Positions 42,638 to 50,978 of a DNA stretch of 64,000 nucleotides are shown piece after piece. The notes under the pieces were generated by a model that had not been told where the DNA came from, did no database searches, and saw only the letters and a program-made list of their open reading frames with translations. The DNA is taken from the NCBI RefSeq assembly GCF_000620785.1, contig NZ_JIAI01000001.1, positions 682,001 through 746,000 of the forward strand. Reading direction: 5' to 3'. Source of the DNA: Actinospineispora acaciae DSM 45401. GTDB lineage: Bacteria > Actinomycetota > Actinomycetes > Mycobacteriales > Pseudonocardiaceae. Numbering within the stretch: position 1 is the stretch's first letter; each line of letters begins with the position of its first letter. A program made the translations under genes and the position numbers.

Positions 42638-44185
42638 TCATCGAGGCGGAGGTAGTGGGGGCACCCGGTCCAGCCAGGCCTGTTCGACGGCGTCGTAGCA
42701 CGGTCCGAGCTCGTCGTCGCGCTCGCGGCGCAGCTCGGCCTTGGCGATCTTCTCCGACGGGGTGAGCGGCAGCGAGCTTCGCGGCTCCCAGTAGCGCGGA
42801 ACCTTGAACGAGCCCAACTGTCCCCTGGCGTGCTCGACCAGCTCGCCGATCTCGACCGACGTGCTGGGGACGGTCACGACGTAGGCCTTGACCTCCTCGC
42901 CGCGCACCGGGTCGGCGACCGGGACGCAGGCGCACAGCCGTACCTTCGGGTGCCCCTGCACGGCCTGCTCGACCTGCGCGGCGGAGATGTTCTCCCCGCT
43001 GCGCCGGATGATGTCCTTCACCCGGCCGGCGAAGCGCACGAAGCCGTCGGGTTCCCAGATTGCCAGGTCGCCGGTGTCGTACCAGCCGTTGCCGACGGTG
43101 CTGGCCGACGACTCCCCCAGGTAGCCGTCGCTCATCGCGACACCCCGCACCAGCAACCGCCCGACCACGCCGCGCGGCAGCGGCCGCCCGTCCTGGTCCA
43201 CCACCCGGATCTCCCGGTGCGGCAGTGGGCGGCCGATGATGCCGCTGTCCAGCGCGCGGTCGTGGTCGCGCGCCTCGACCAGGATGTCCGCACCGGTCTC
43301 GGTGCTGCCGTAGAGCTCGTGCCAGGGCGCGCCGAAGCGCCGTTCCAGCTCGGCGTGGCTTCCCTCGGGGATGGCCGAGCAGCCGATGTAGCGGACCTTC
43401 GAGTCGCGCTCCCCGTCCACCGGCGGCGTGCGCAGCAGCATCGCCGGCATCACGCCGAGGCAGTAGAAGAACGTGGCCTCGTGTTGTTGTACGGACGGCC
43501 AGAACGTGCTGGAGCGGAACCGTTCGAGCACCACCAGCTTCGCCCCGGTGAGCAGGCTCGCGACCAGGTTCCACTGCGGGTCCATGTAGTAGAACGGCTG
43601 CGCGGTGAGCAGCACGTCGTCGTGGCGCAGCTTCGGCCCGTGCTCGCGCATCGCCTCGCCGAGGGCCAGCCAGTACCGGTGGGACAGCAGGCAGCCCTTC
43701 GACAGGCCGGTGCTGCCCGAGGTGAACTGGATGTTCGCCAGCGTCTCCGGCCGGGGCGGCGGGCCGGGGTGCGTGGGCACATCCAGCCGGGCGACGTCGA
43801 ACGGCCACGGTTCCATGCCCAGCTCCCGAAGCGTCCCGGCGAACTCGGCGGCCGCGAGCGCCAGCGCGGGCCGCGTTGCCCGCAGGATCGGGGCCAGGTC
43901 GGCCGGGGCGAGCCGGATGTTCAGCGGCACCATGGCCGCGCCCGCGCGCAGCACGCCCAGCCAGCCGACCGGGAACTCCAGGTCGTTGCGGAACATCACG
44001 GCCACGTGGTCGCCCGGGCCGATCCCCCGGGCCCGCAGCGCGGACGCCGTCCGGTCGACCAGCCGGTCCAGCTCGGCGAACGTCACCGACTGGCCGAGGC
44101 GGTCGCACACCAGAGCGGTCTTCGGCCCCCATCTCCGGGCCGCGCCGGCCAGCAGGTCCGAGAGGTTGCCGTCCCCGGTGATCAC
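42638..44185 (-). CDS. AMP-dependent acyl-CoA synthetase/ligase
   Basis: A 515-residue ANL-superfamily enzyme. Core motifs: FTSGSTGLSKGCLLSH (A3 P-loop), YGSTETGADI (A5), GWYDTGDLA (A7), GRVKDIIRRSGENIS (A8) and SEKIAKAEL with the C-terminal catalytic Lys (A10). It activates a carboxylic acid to the acyl-adenylate and acyl-CoA; the CaiC/benzoate-CoA ligase-like length suggests a medium or aromatic acid. Last gene of a four-gene overlapping operon; its GTG overlaps the amidohydrolase stop by 4 nt. Confidence 0.92.
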   Translation of the reverse strand: MITGDGNLSDLLAGAARRWGPKTALVCDRLGQSVTFAELDRLVDRTASALRARGIGPGDHVAVMFRNDLEFPVGWLGVLRAGAAMVPLNIRLAPADLAPILRATRPALALAAAEFAGTLRELGMEPWPFDVARLDVPTHPGPPPRPETLANIQFTSGSTGLSKGCLLSHRYWLALGEAMREHGPKLRHDDVLLTAQPFYYMDPQWNLVASLLTGAKLVVLERFRSSTFWPSVQQHEATFFYCLGVMPAMLLRTPPVDGERDSKVRYIGCSAIPEGSHAELERRFGAPWHELYGSTETGADILVEARDHDRALDSGIIGRPLPHREIRVVDQDGRPLPRGVVGRLLVRGVAMSDGYLGESSASTVGNGWYDTGDLAIWEPDGFVRFAGRVKDIIRRSGENISAAQVEQAVQGHPKVRLCACVPVADPVRGEEVKAYVVTVPSTSVEIGELVEHARGQLGSFKVPRYWEPRSSLPLTPSEKIAKAELRRERDDELGPCYDAVEQAWLDRVPPLPPPR

Positions 44186-45060
44186 GCGCTCGGCAACCCG
44201 AACAGCCGCCGGGCGTTGCCGGCGAGCACGGCGTCCAGCGTGTGGTCCCGCAGGCCGCCCGCACGCCACTCCCGCAGCGCGCGCTCGTGCCCGAAGATCG
44301 GCCAGTCGGTGCCGAACAGGACCTGCTCGCGCAGCAGGTTGTTCAGGTAGCCGGCGAGGACGTCCCAGCCCGTGCCCGGCCTGGTGACGTACTTCGGGGA
44401 CAGCCCGCCCAGTTCCAGCCAGACGGTGGGATGCCGGCGCGCCACCGCGCAGTACTCCGCGACCCACGGCCAGCCGCCGTGGCAGGCGACCAGACGCAGG
44501 TCGGGGAAGTCGCAGGCGATCTGGTCGAGGAACTCCGGGCGTTCGTGCGCCATCGGGTACACCCGCGAGTAGTGCACGCCGGTGTGCACCGCGACGATCA
44601 GCCCGAGCTCCTCGGCGCGGGCGTAGCCGGGGTAGAGCCGGCGGTCGTGCATGTCCATGCCGGCGAACGCGGGCTGGATGTTCACCCCGATCAGCCCCGC
44701 GTCGGCGCAGGCCTGCACCTCGCGCGCGGTGCGCCCGGCGGTGGCCGGCGGCATCGTGATCGTGCCGAACCCGGAGAGCAGGCCGGGGTGCTGTCCGACC
44801 AGCTCGACGGTGGCGGCGTTGAGCGCGGCGGCGTCCTCGCCGCCCTCGTACTCCGCGTGCACCACCGCGTGCCCGACGCCGTGCTCGCGCAGGCTCGTGA
44901 GCAGCGCGGCCACCGTGGCCCCGCGCACCTTCTCGCCCATGTCGAGCACCCGGTCGTACTCCTGGCGCTCCATCGCCGCCGGTCGGGCCGTCGTCGCCGG
45001 CCGGCGGTCGACGGGCAGCCGGACCCGGGCGTCCACGGGCATGAGCGAGCCGTCAGGCAC
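44182..45060 (-). CDS. amidohydrolase family protein (amidohydrolase_2/ACMSD-like)
   Basis: A 292-residue TIM-barrel hydrolase or decarboxylase of the amidohydrolase_2 family. VAVHTGVHYS, the ACHGGWPWVAEYCAVA stretch and FGTDWPIFGHE hold the barrel histidines and the catalytic Asp. The N-terminal HxH is replaced by DARVRLP, as in several gamma-resorcylate/ACMSD-like members. The GTG at 45060, with AAGAGGTGG upstream, overlaps the permease stop by 8 nt. It could decarboxylate or hydrolyse an aromatic or lactone-derived acid before ligation to CoA (inference). Confidence 0.88.
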   Translation of the reverse strand: MPDGSLMPVDARVRLPVDRRPATTARPAAMERQEYDRVLDMGEKVRGATVAALLTSLREHGVGHAVVHAEYEGGEDAAALNAATVELVGQHPGLLSGFGTITMPPATAGRTAREVQACADAGLIGVNIQPAFAGMDMHDRRLYPGYARAEELGLIVAVHTGVHYSRVYPMAHERPEFLDQIACDFPDLRLVACHGGWPWVAEYCAVARRHPTVWLELGGLSPKYVTRPGTGWDVLAGYLNNLLREQVLFGTDWPIFGHERALREWRAGGLRDHTLDAVLAGNARRLFGLPSA

Positions 45061-46342
45061 GGATGTCCACCTCTTTCGTCTCGGGAACACGGAACGTGCA
45101 GGCCAGGACCAGCAGCGCGACGACCGCGAGGTAGTAGCCGGGGGCGCTGGCGCTGCCCGTGCGGGCCACGAGCACGCTGGCCAGCAGCGGCGCGGTGCCC
45201 CCGAAGAGGGCGTAGCCCAGGTTGTAGCCCACGGCGGCGCCGGTGATCCGGGTGCGGGTCGGGAAGACCTCCATCAGCGTCACGTAGCTGCCGCCGCCGA
45301 AGACGGCCAGGCTCAGCGCGAGCAGCAGCTGTCCGGTGATCGCGCCGGCCAGCCCGCCGCCGCCGGCCAGCAGGAACGCCGGCACGCTGGTGACCACCAG
45401 CAGCGCGGCGCCGAGGCGGATCGCCGGGCGCCGGCCGTAGCGGTCGGCCAGCGCGCCGCAGGCGGGCAGCGCCACCGCGAACACCACCAGGGCGACCCCG
45501 TTCGACACCAGCGCCCCGGTGCGCGACAGCCCGCCGGTGACCTGCAGGTAGGTCGGGAGGTACCCGGCGAGGTAGTAGAACGCCAGCCCGGTCATCGAGG
45601 ACAGCGCGAACGCGATGGCGATCGCCGCCCGGTTGTGGCGGAATGCCTCCCGGACCGGCCCGGAGCTGAGCGCCGCCGAGCGTTTGGCCCGCTCGAAGGC
45701 CGGGCTCTCGTCGGTGCGCACCCGGATGTAGAGGCCGATCAGGCTCAGCGGCAGCGCCAGCAGGAACGGCACCCGCCACCCCCAGGCCGCGAACGCCGCC
45801 TCCGGCATCGCGGCGTTCAGCCCCAGCACCACCGCGAGCCCGACCACCGAGGACACCGCCGACGCCGCGATGACCACCGTGTTCCACAGCGACCGCCGCG
45901 AGGGCGGCGCGTGCTCCAGCGCGAACGAGGACGCGCTCGTCGCCTCACCGCCGGCCGAGAGCCCCTGCAGCAACCGCAGCCCGACCAGCAGCGCCGGCGC
46001 GAGCAGGCCGGCCTGGGCGTAGGTGGGCAGCACGCCGATCAGCGCGGTGGACACGCCGATCAGGGTGAGCACGAGCGTCAGCACCCGCCGGCGCCCGTAC
46101 CTGTCGCCGATCACCCCGAACACCACGCCGCCCAGCGGGCGGATCACGAACGCCACCCCGTACACCGCGAACGCCGAGATCAGGGCCGCGTTCGGGTCGC
46201 CGGCCGGGAACACCTGGGTCGCGATGATCGGGACGGTCAGCGCGTAGATGGCGAAGTCGTAGAACTCCACGAACGTGCCCACGCCGGCGCCGAGCAGCGG
46301 GCGGTAGCGTGTCCTCGCCAGGGTGTCCACGGGCCCGGTCAC
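45053..46342 (-). CDS. MFS transporter, metabolite:H+ symporter family
   Basis: A 429-residue MHS permease: GAGVGTFVEFYDFAIYALTV, RPLGGVVFGVIGDRYGRRRVLT, RLLQGLSAGGEATSASSFALEHAP and WGWRVPFLLALPLSLIGLYIR. Such proteins import organic acids or quaternary amines with protons. Its GTG overlaps the phosphotriesterase-family stop by 4 nt, so translation is coupled. It presumably supplies the operon's substrate. Confidence 0.93.
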   Translation of the reverse strand: MTGPVDTLARTRYRPLLGAGVGTFVEFYDFAIYALTVPIIATQVFPAGDPNAALISAFAVYGVAFVIRPLGGVVFGVIGDRYGRRRVLTLVLTLIGVSTALIGVLPTYAQAGLLAPALLVGLRLLQGLSAGGEATSASSFALEHAPPSRRSLWNTVVIAASAVSSVVGLAVVLGLNAAMPEAAFAAWGWRVPFLLALPLSLIGLYIRVRTDESPAFERAKRSAALSSGPVREAFRHNRAAIAIAFALSSMTGLAFYYLAGYLPTYLQVTGGLSRTGALVSNGVALVVFAVALPACGALADRYGRRPAIRLGAALLVVTSVPAFLLAGGGGLAGAITGQLLLALSLAVFGGGSYVTLMEVFPTRTRITGAAVGYNLGYALFGGTAPLLASVLVARTGSASAPGYYLAVVALLVLACTFRVPETKEVDIRA

Positions 46343-47361
46343 GTCGAGATCGCCAGTGCTTCGCGGGGGTTGCGGACGGTCAGGTCCCGCACGGCCTCCG
46401 GGCTCATGCCCTTGCGGGCCATCAGCGGCAGCACGTTGCGGATCAGGTGCCCGTAGCCCTCCCCGCCGTACTTGCGCAGGTGGGTCTTGCTGCAGATGTC
46501 CTGCGCGACCAGCAGCCGGCGCCCGTGCCCTCTCTCGGTGAGCGCCACCAGGTAGTCCACCCGGGTGGCGTCGTTGGGCATGTCGATCTCGGCCAGCGGG
46601 TAGTAGCTGGACTCCTGCCCGAACAGGTCGAACTCCAGGTAGCAGCCGGTGTCGGCCAGCCGGAGCATCGAGTCCAGGTCGAACAGCGTCCGGTCGATGT
46701 GGCTCATGATCACCCGGGAGGCGTCACCGCCGGAGTCGGCGACGATGCGCATCGCGTCCAGCGGCGCGTCGGCGTGCCGGCCCGGGTGGATCAGCAGCGC
46801 GGCGCCGGTGGAGCGCTGCGCGTCGGCGGCCGCCTCCAGCACCCGGCGCTCGACCGGATGCACCGGCCAGCCCAGCCCGATCTCGCCGATCACGCCCGAC
46901 CTGATCCGCCGCTCGCCGACACCCTCGGTGACGTCGCCGTAGATCTCCTCGGCCAGCCGCGACCGTGAGCGTTCGTCGAGGTCGGCCGGGTGGTAGTCGC
47001 GGTGGTAGTAGCCGCTGCCCATCACGATGTGCACGCCGGTGGCGACCGAGACCGCGTGCAGGCCCTCGGGGTCGCGCCCGAGTCCGAGGCTGGTGGCGTC
47101 CACCACCGCCGAACCGCCGCTCTCCAGGTACGCCCGCAGCTCCTCGACGGCGTCGTCGACGTCGTTCATGACCAGGTCGAACGTCGAGTGGTGGCGGCGG
47201 ACCTCGTAGTAGTTGTCCAGCCGTATCTCCTCGGCGTCGGCCTTCACGCTGCCCTGTTGGACGGCCGTGGCGGCGAGGTTGGACAACACGTGCTCGTGGG
47301 TCTGGGTGTGCCCGATCTGCTCGACCGGAACGTCGCCCCGGACCGTCCGCATGACCTCCAC
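46339..47361 (-). CDS. phosphotriesterase family hydrolase/lactonase
   Basis: A 340-residue amidohydrolase-superfamily barrel of the phosphotriesterase family with its metal set complete: H22 and H24 in HTQTHEHV, bridging E160 in GVIGEIGLG (Lys in classical enzymes), H192, H221 and D288. Many such proteins are lactonases. The GTG at 47361 follows AGGAG by 6 nt; an ATG at 47352 has no usable site. First gene of the operon that continues to the AMP-ligase; the palindrome at 47400-47417 lies upstream. Confidence 0.92.
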   Translation of the reverse strand: MEVMRTVRGDVPVEQIGHTQTHEHVLSNLAATAVQQGSVKADAEEIRLDNYYEVRRHHSTFDLVMNDVDDAVEELRAYLESGGSAVVDATSLGLGRDPEGLHAVSVATGVHIVMGSGYYHRDYHPADLDERSRSRLAEEIYGDVTEGVGERRIRSGVIGEIGLGWPVHPVERRVLEAAADAQRSTGAALLIHPGRHADAPLDAMRIVADSGGDASRVIMSHIDRTLFDLDSMLRLADTGCYLEFDLFGQESSYYPLAEIDMPNDATRVDYLVALTERGHGRRLLVAQDICSKTHLRKYGGEGYGHLIRNVLPLMARKGMSPEAVRDLTVRNPREALAIST

Positions 47362-47399
47362 TGGCGCTCCTAGCGTCGTTGCTCACGTTGCTGACCAGC

Positions 47400-47417
47400 A
47401 CTAATCAATTGATTAGT
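47400..47417. promoter_or_regulatory. 18-bp perfect palindrome, TetR operator candidate
   Basis: ACTAATCAATTGATTAGT is a perfect, uninterrupted 18-bp palindrome in the 93-nt divergent gap between the phosphotriesterase-family operon and the TetR gene. It would allow one regulator to control both directions. Confidence 0.7.
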
Positions 47418-47454
47418 AGAGTAGGCAGGAACGGTCGAGCGGGTCAAGCTACGG

Positions 47455-48108
47455 TTGGCGCGACGGATACGGGGGTGCCGGTTGATCAGCCTGGAGGGCA
47501 TTCAGCGAGCCGCCGTCCGTACGTTCTCCGAGCGTGGGTACGCGGCGACCGGCATCAGGGACATCGCGGCCGAGGCCGGCGTGACGTCCGGGGCGCTGTA
47601 CCTGCACGCGTCGAGCAAGATGGCGATCCTCGAGTCGGTGATGCACTTCGCGCTCGACGAGCTGCTCCGGACCGCGGTGGTGGCCACCGACGGCGACCGG
47701 GCCGCGGCGTACAAGCTGGAGGGCCTGGTGCGGGCGCACGTGTCGAGCCAGGGCACCAACCCGCGCACGGCCCAGATCGTCGACGGCGAGGTGCGGAGCC
47801 TGTCCGAGCTGCCCCGGCGGGCGATCGTGGCCAAGCGCGACGCCTACGAGCGGTACTGGTCGGACGTCCTCGCCCAGGGCGTCGCCGACGGCGACTTCGC
47901 GGTCGACGACCTGTCGATCACCCGGCTGGCGGTGCTGGAGATGTGCAACGGCGTCGCCCACTGGTACCAGCCGGGCGGGCCGCTCGACCTGCCGCGCATC
48001 GAGGAGATCTTCGTGCGCCTGGCCTTCAACCTGGTCCGCTATCCGGGCCCGGACCACGGCCCGCGCCCGGAGCTGCGCGCCCGCCGGCTGCCCTGCGAAC
48101 CGGCCTAG
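47455..48108 (+). CDS. TetR family regulator
   Basis: A 217-residue TetR regulator: TFSERGYAATGIRDIAAEAGVTSGALYLHASSKMAIL (about 24-60) is the DNA-binding region, close to the KstR/FadR-like group with a TetR_C_33-like effector domain. The TTG at 47455 is listed, but the TTG at 47482 has GGGGG 6 nt upstream and is the better supported start (208 residues). It is divergent from the four-gene operon with a perfect palindrome between, and convergent with an MFS gene (4-nt overlap). Confidence 0.88.
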   Translation: MARRIRGCRLISLEGIQRAAVRTFSERGYAATGIRDIAAEAGVTSGALYLHASSKMAILESVMHFALDELLRTAVVATDGDRAAAYKLEGLVRAHVSSQGTNPRTAQIVDGEVRSLSELPRRAIVAKRDAYERYWSDVLAQGVADGDFAVDDLSITRLAVLEMCNGVAHWYQPGGPLDLPRIEEIFVRLAFNLVRYPGPDHGPRPELRARRLPCEPA

Positions 48109-49382
48109 GTCACCGGGGTCGGCCCGACCGGCCGAGGGCACAGCAGCAGCACCGCCCCGGCCAGGCCGGCGGCCACCGCGAAGACCAGGAAGTTCGCCGA
48201 CACGCCGAGGCCGGCGCCCAGCAGCAGCCCGCCCACCTGCGGCGCCGCCACCGCGCCGATCCGCCCGACGCCCAGCGCCACGCCCAGGGCAGAGCCCCGC
48301 AGGGCGGCCGGGTAGTGCGACGCCACGGCGGCGATGATCAGGCACTGGGTGCCGTGCGTGCCCACCCCGGCCAGTACCAGCGCGGCGTACGAGACCGCCG
48401 TGCCCGGCTGGCCGAGCAGCGCCAGCAGCCCGGCAGCGGCCGCCGCGCACGCCACCACCGCCGTGCGCACCGGCCCGAACCTGACCCCGCCCCACGCGCT
48501 GAGCATCGACCCGGCCACGGCGCCGAGGTTGAGGATCAGCAGGAACGCCAGCGCCGGCCCGAGGTCGAAGCCGGCGGTGCGCATCAGCTGCGGCAGCCAG
48601 GTGCCCAGCCCGTACCAGGCGAACAGGGTGGCCAGCGTGGCCAGCGCGAACACGGCGGTCGCTCTTGGGTACGGACTACGGAACAGCGCTCCCACGCCGT
48701 CGGCGGTCTCCGGTTCGGGCTCCGGCGCCAGCCCGTAGCGCCGTTCCAGCCGCGCGGCCCGCTCGGTCCGGCCCCGCGAGCGCAGCCACGCCGGCGACTC
48801 CGGGAGCTGCCAGGCGCACAGCGGCAGCACCAGCGCCACCGCCAGCAGCGCGATGGCGAACATCGGCCGCCAGCCGTGCGCGGGCAGCACGCCGATGCCG
48901 ATCACGGACGCGAGCGAACCGCCGATCGGCACGCCGGACATCATCAGGGTGGCCACCAGCGAGCGGTGCCTGGCCGCCACGAACTCCGCGCCGAGCGCGC
49001 TCGCCGACGGCACCAGCCCGCCCAGCCCCACGCCGGCCAGCAGCCGGAACGCGCCGAACCACGCGGGCCCGGACGCCAGCCCGCACAGCGCGGTGAACAC
49101 CGAGAACCACGCCGTGCACCACAAGATCATGAAACGGCGGCCGAACCTGTCGCTGAGCCGCCCGGCGAGCAGCGCGCCGACCAGCATGCCCACGAAGGCC
49201 AGGCTGCCGAGCAGGCCGGCGGACCCGGGCGTGAGCCCCCACCCCGGCTCGGTCAGCAGCACCGGGAGCACCGAGCCGTAGACGATCAGGTCGTAGCCGT
49301 CGAACACCACGACCACCCAGCACAGCGCCGTGACCAGCACCGCCCCCTGGCGGCGTGACGCCGTCGTCACGCTCGTATCCAT
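48105..49382 (-). CDS. MFS transporter, aromatic acid:H+ symporter-like
   Basis: A 425-residue permease of the AAHS type: CWVVVVFDGYDLIVYGSVLPVLL (helix 1 with the family's DGxD motif), GRLSDRFGRRFMILWCTAWFS and LLAGVGLGGLVPSASALGAEF. These transport benzoate, 4-hydroxybenzoate, muconate and similar acids. The ATG at 49382 starts the family sequence; the Shine-Dalgarno is weak. It follows the LigD-polymerase gene by 68 nt on the same strand. Confidence 0.92.
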   Translation of the reverse strand: MDTSVTTASRRQGAVLVTALCWVVVVFDGYDLIVYGSVLPVLLTEPGWGLTPGSAGLLGSLAFVGMLVGALLAGRLSDRFGRRFMILWCTAWFSVFTALCGLASGPAWFGAFRLLAGVGLGGLVPSASALGAEFVAARHRSLVATLMMSGVPIGGSLASVIGIGVLPAHGWRPMFAIALLAVALVLPLCAWQLPESPAWLRSRGRTERAARLERRYGLAPEPEPETADGVGALFRSPYPRATAVFALATLATLFAWYGLGTWLPQLMRTAGFDLGPALAFLLILNLGAVAGSMLSAWGGVRFGPVRTAVVACAAAAAGLLALLGQPGTAVSYAALVLAGVGTHGTQCLIIAAVASHYPAALRGSALGVALGVGRIGAVAAPQVGGLLLGAGLGVSANFLVFAVAAGLAGAVLLLCPRPVGPTPVT

Positions 49383-49450
49383 GGTCGGTGACTCTAAGGG
49401 TGTTCTCCCGAGCGGGACGCGAGATTCCGCACGACAGAACCGACAGGACG

Positions 49451-50398
49451 TCAGCCGCGACGGGCTCGCGCCCGCCGCTTGCCCTCGTGCATGGCCGCCA
49501 CCCTGGCCACCGGGATGGCGCGGCCCTCCTCGACCAGCTCCGGGCTCAGCCGCTGTGGCTCGGGCATCAGCTCGGCCCACGGGTCGCGCTCGCCGAGCAG
49601 CCCCGTCGCCGTGCGCACCGTGAAGTCCGCCGGCGAGACGTTGTCCAGCTCCTCCCACGGCACCGGGAACGACACCGGCAGGCCGGGACGCGCCCGGGGG
49701 CTGTACGCCGAGGCCACCGTCGCGCCGCCGGCCCTGGTCGAGTCCAGGAACACCTTCCCCTCCCGGTCCTCGCGGATGTACGCGGTGGTGGCCAGCGCCG
49801 GGTCGAGTCGCTCGGCGCGGGCGGCGATGGCGCGGGTGGCGGCGGCCGCCTCCTCCATCGTGGTCTCCGCCTCGACCGGCACGAAGATGTGCATGCCCTT
49901 CGCCCCGCTGGTCTTGACGGCGCCGGCCAGGCCGGCTCCGGCCAGGGCCTCACGGACCAGTCGGGCCGCGCCGACGACCACCGCGAACGCGTCGGCGTTG
50001 GGCGGGTCGAGGTCGAGCACCAGGTGGGTCGGGCGGTCCCAGCGCTCGGCGCGGACCAGGGTGACGTGGTACTCGATGGCGCGCTGGTTGGCGAACCAGA
50101 GCAGGGTGCGGCGGTCGTTGCACAGCGCGTAGGACACCTGCCGCTTCGAGGCCTCCGCCCACAGCGAGGTCCGCGCCACCCACTCCGGGGTGTACTTGGG
50201 CAGGTTCTTCTGCATGAACGGGGCCTGGCCGCGCAGCACCCGGATTACCGACAGCGGCCGGTCCCGCAGCACCGGGATGATCCGGTCGCGGACCGCGTCC
50301 AGGTAGTCCACCAGGTCGCGCTTGGTCGCGCCGGCGCCGTCGAACAGCTGTTGGTCGAGGTTGGTCAGCGACACGCCGTCCCGCGTACTGTCGTCCAC
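49451..50398 (-). CDS. stand-alone LigD polymerase (primase-polymerase) domain protein
   Basis: About 315 residues of the archaeo-eukaryotic primase-like polymerase domain found in LigD. VSLTNLDQQLFDGAGATKRDLVDYL begins the domain, LVLDLDPPN carries the catalytic acidic pair, and GAKGMHIFVPV is the conserved nucleotide-site motif with the KTSG segment. There is no ligase or nuclease domain here and no Ku gene nearby. The protein can fill and extend ends in DNA repair. GTG at 50398 is chosen (GGAGG 9 nt upstream); an earlier TTG at 50434 lacks a site. It trails a NUDIX gene by 28 nt. Confidence 0.9.
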   Translation of the reverse strand: MDDSTRDGVSLTNLDQQLFDGAGATKRDLVDYLDAVRDRIIPVLRDRPLSVIRVLRGQAPFMQKNLPKYTPEWVARTSLWAEASKRQVSYALCNDRRTLLWFANQRAIEYHVTLVRAERWDRPTHLVLDLDPPNADAFAVVVGAARLVREALAGAGLAGAVKTSGAKGMHIFVPVEAETTMEEAAAATRAIAARAERLDPALATTAYIREDREGKVFLDSTRAGGATVASAYSPRARPGLPVSFPVPWEELDNVSPADFTVRTATGLLGERDPWAELMPEPQRLSPELVEEGRAIPVARVAAMHEGKRRARARRG

Positions 50399-50426
50399 GC
50401 CGATCACCCTCCCGAGCGGGAGGCGT

Positions 50427-50978
50427 TCAGGCAACCCCGATCGCGAGCAGGCCGGCCACCCTGTCGAGGGTCTCGTGGACGTTGGCCTCCGTGGTGGCCC
50501 GCCGCGCCTCCGGCAGGGACAGCCAGCGCAGCGGGGCGTCTGGGTGCTCCGGGCGGGCGGCGTCCGGGTCGGCGGTGGTCAGTACGAAGCGCAGGTCGGC
50601 GTGCTCGTGGTCGGGCTCGTCGCCCTTCGCCGGCACCGGGACGATCACGAGGTGCAGCAGGTCGGGCGTCGGCCACGGCGCCAGGTCGGGCAGGCCGGTC
50701 TCCTCGCGGCCCTCGCGCAGGGTGATCTCGATCGGGTCGCTCTCCCCCGGGTCGGCGTGGCCGCCGACCTGCAGCCACGCCCGCTGCCGCTGGTGCCAGC
50801 GCAGCAGCACCCGCCCGCTGTCCGGGTGCACGATCATCGCGGACGCGGTGAGGTGCAGCGCCGTCGAGCGCGACCACGGGTTGTCGGCGGCTCGGACCAT
50901 GTCGCGGGTGCGGTCCAGGTCGGCGGACTCGGCCTCGCTGCGGGGGCGGTAACCGGAGAGCAGATCGACGGCGTTCAT
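50427..50978 (-). CDS. NUDIX hydrolase
   Basis: A 183-residue NUDIX protein. The box GGHADPGESDPIEITLREGREETGL (about 72-96) keeps all catalytic acids (E79, E89, E92, E93). The preceding WLQVGGHADPGE is typical of actinobacterial housekeeping-type members. It hydrolyses a nucleoside-diphosphate-linked compound, not identifiable from sequence. The ATG overlaps the MFS stop by 4 nt (ATGA). Together with the LigD-type polymerase it would be a nucleic-acid-maintenance pair at the end of a catabolic operon. Confidence 0.9.
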   Translation of the reverse strand: MNAVDLLSGYRPRSEAESADLDRTRDMVRAADNPWSRSTALHLTASAMIVHPDSGRVLLRWHQRQRAWLQVGGHADPGESDPIEITLREGREETGLPDLAPWPTPDLLHLVIVPVPAKGDEPDHEHADLRFVLTTADPDAARPEHPDAPLRWLSLPEARRATTEANVHETLDRVAGLLAIGVA

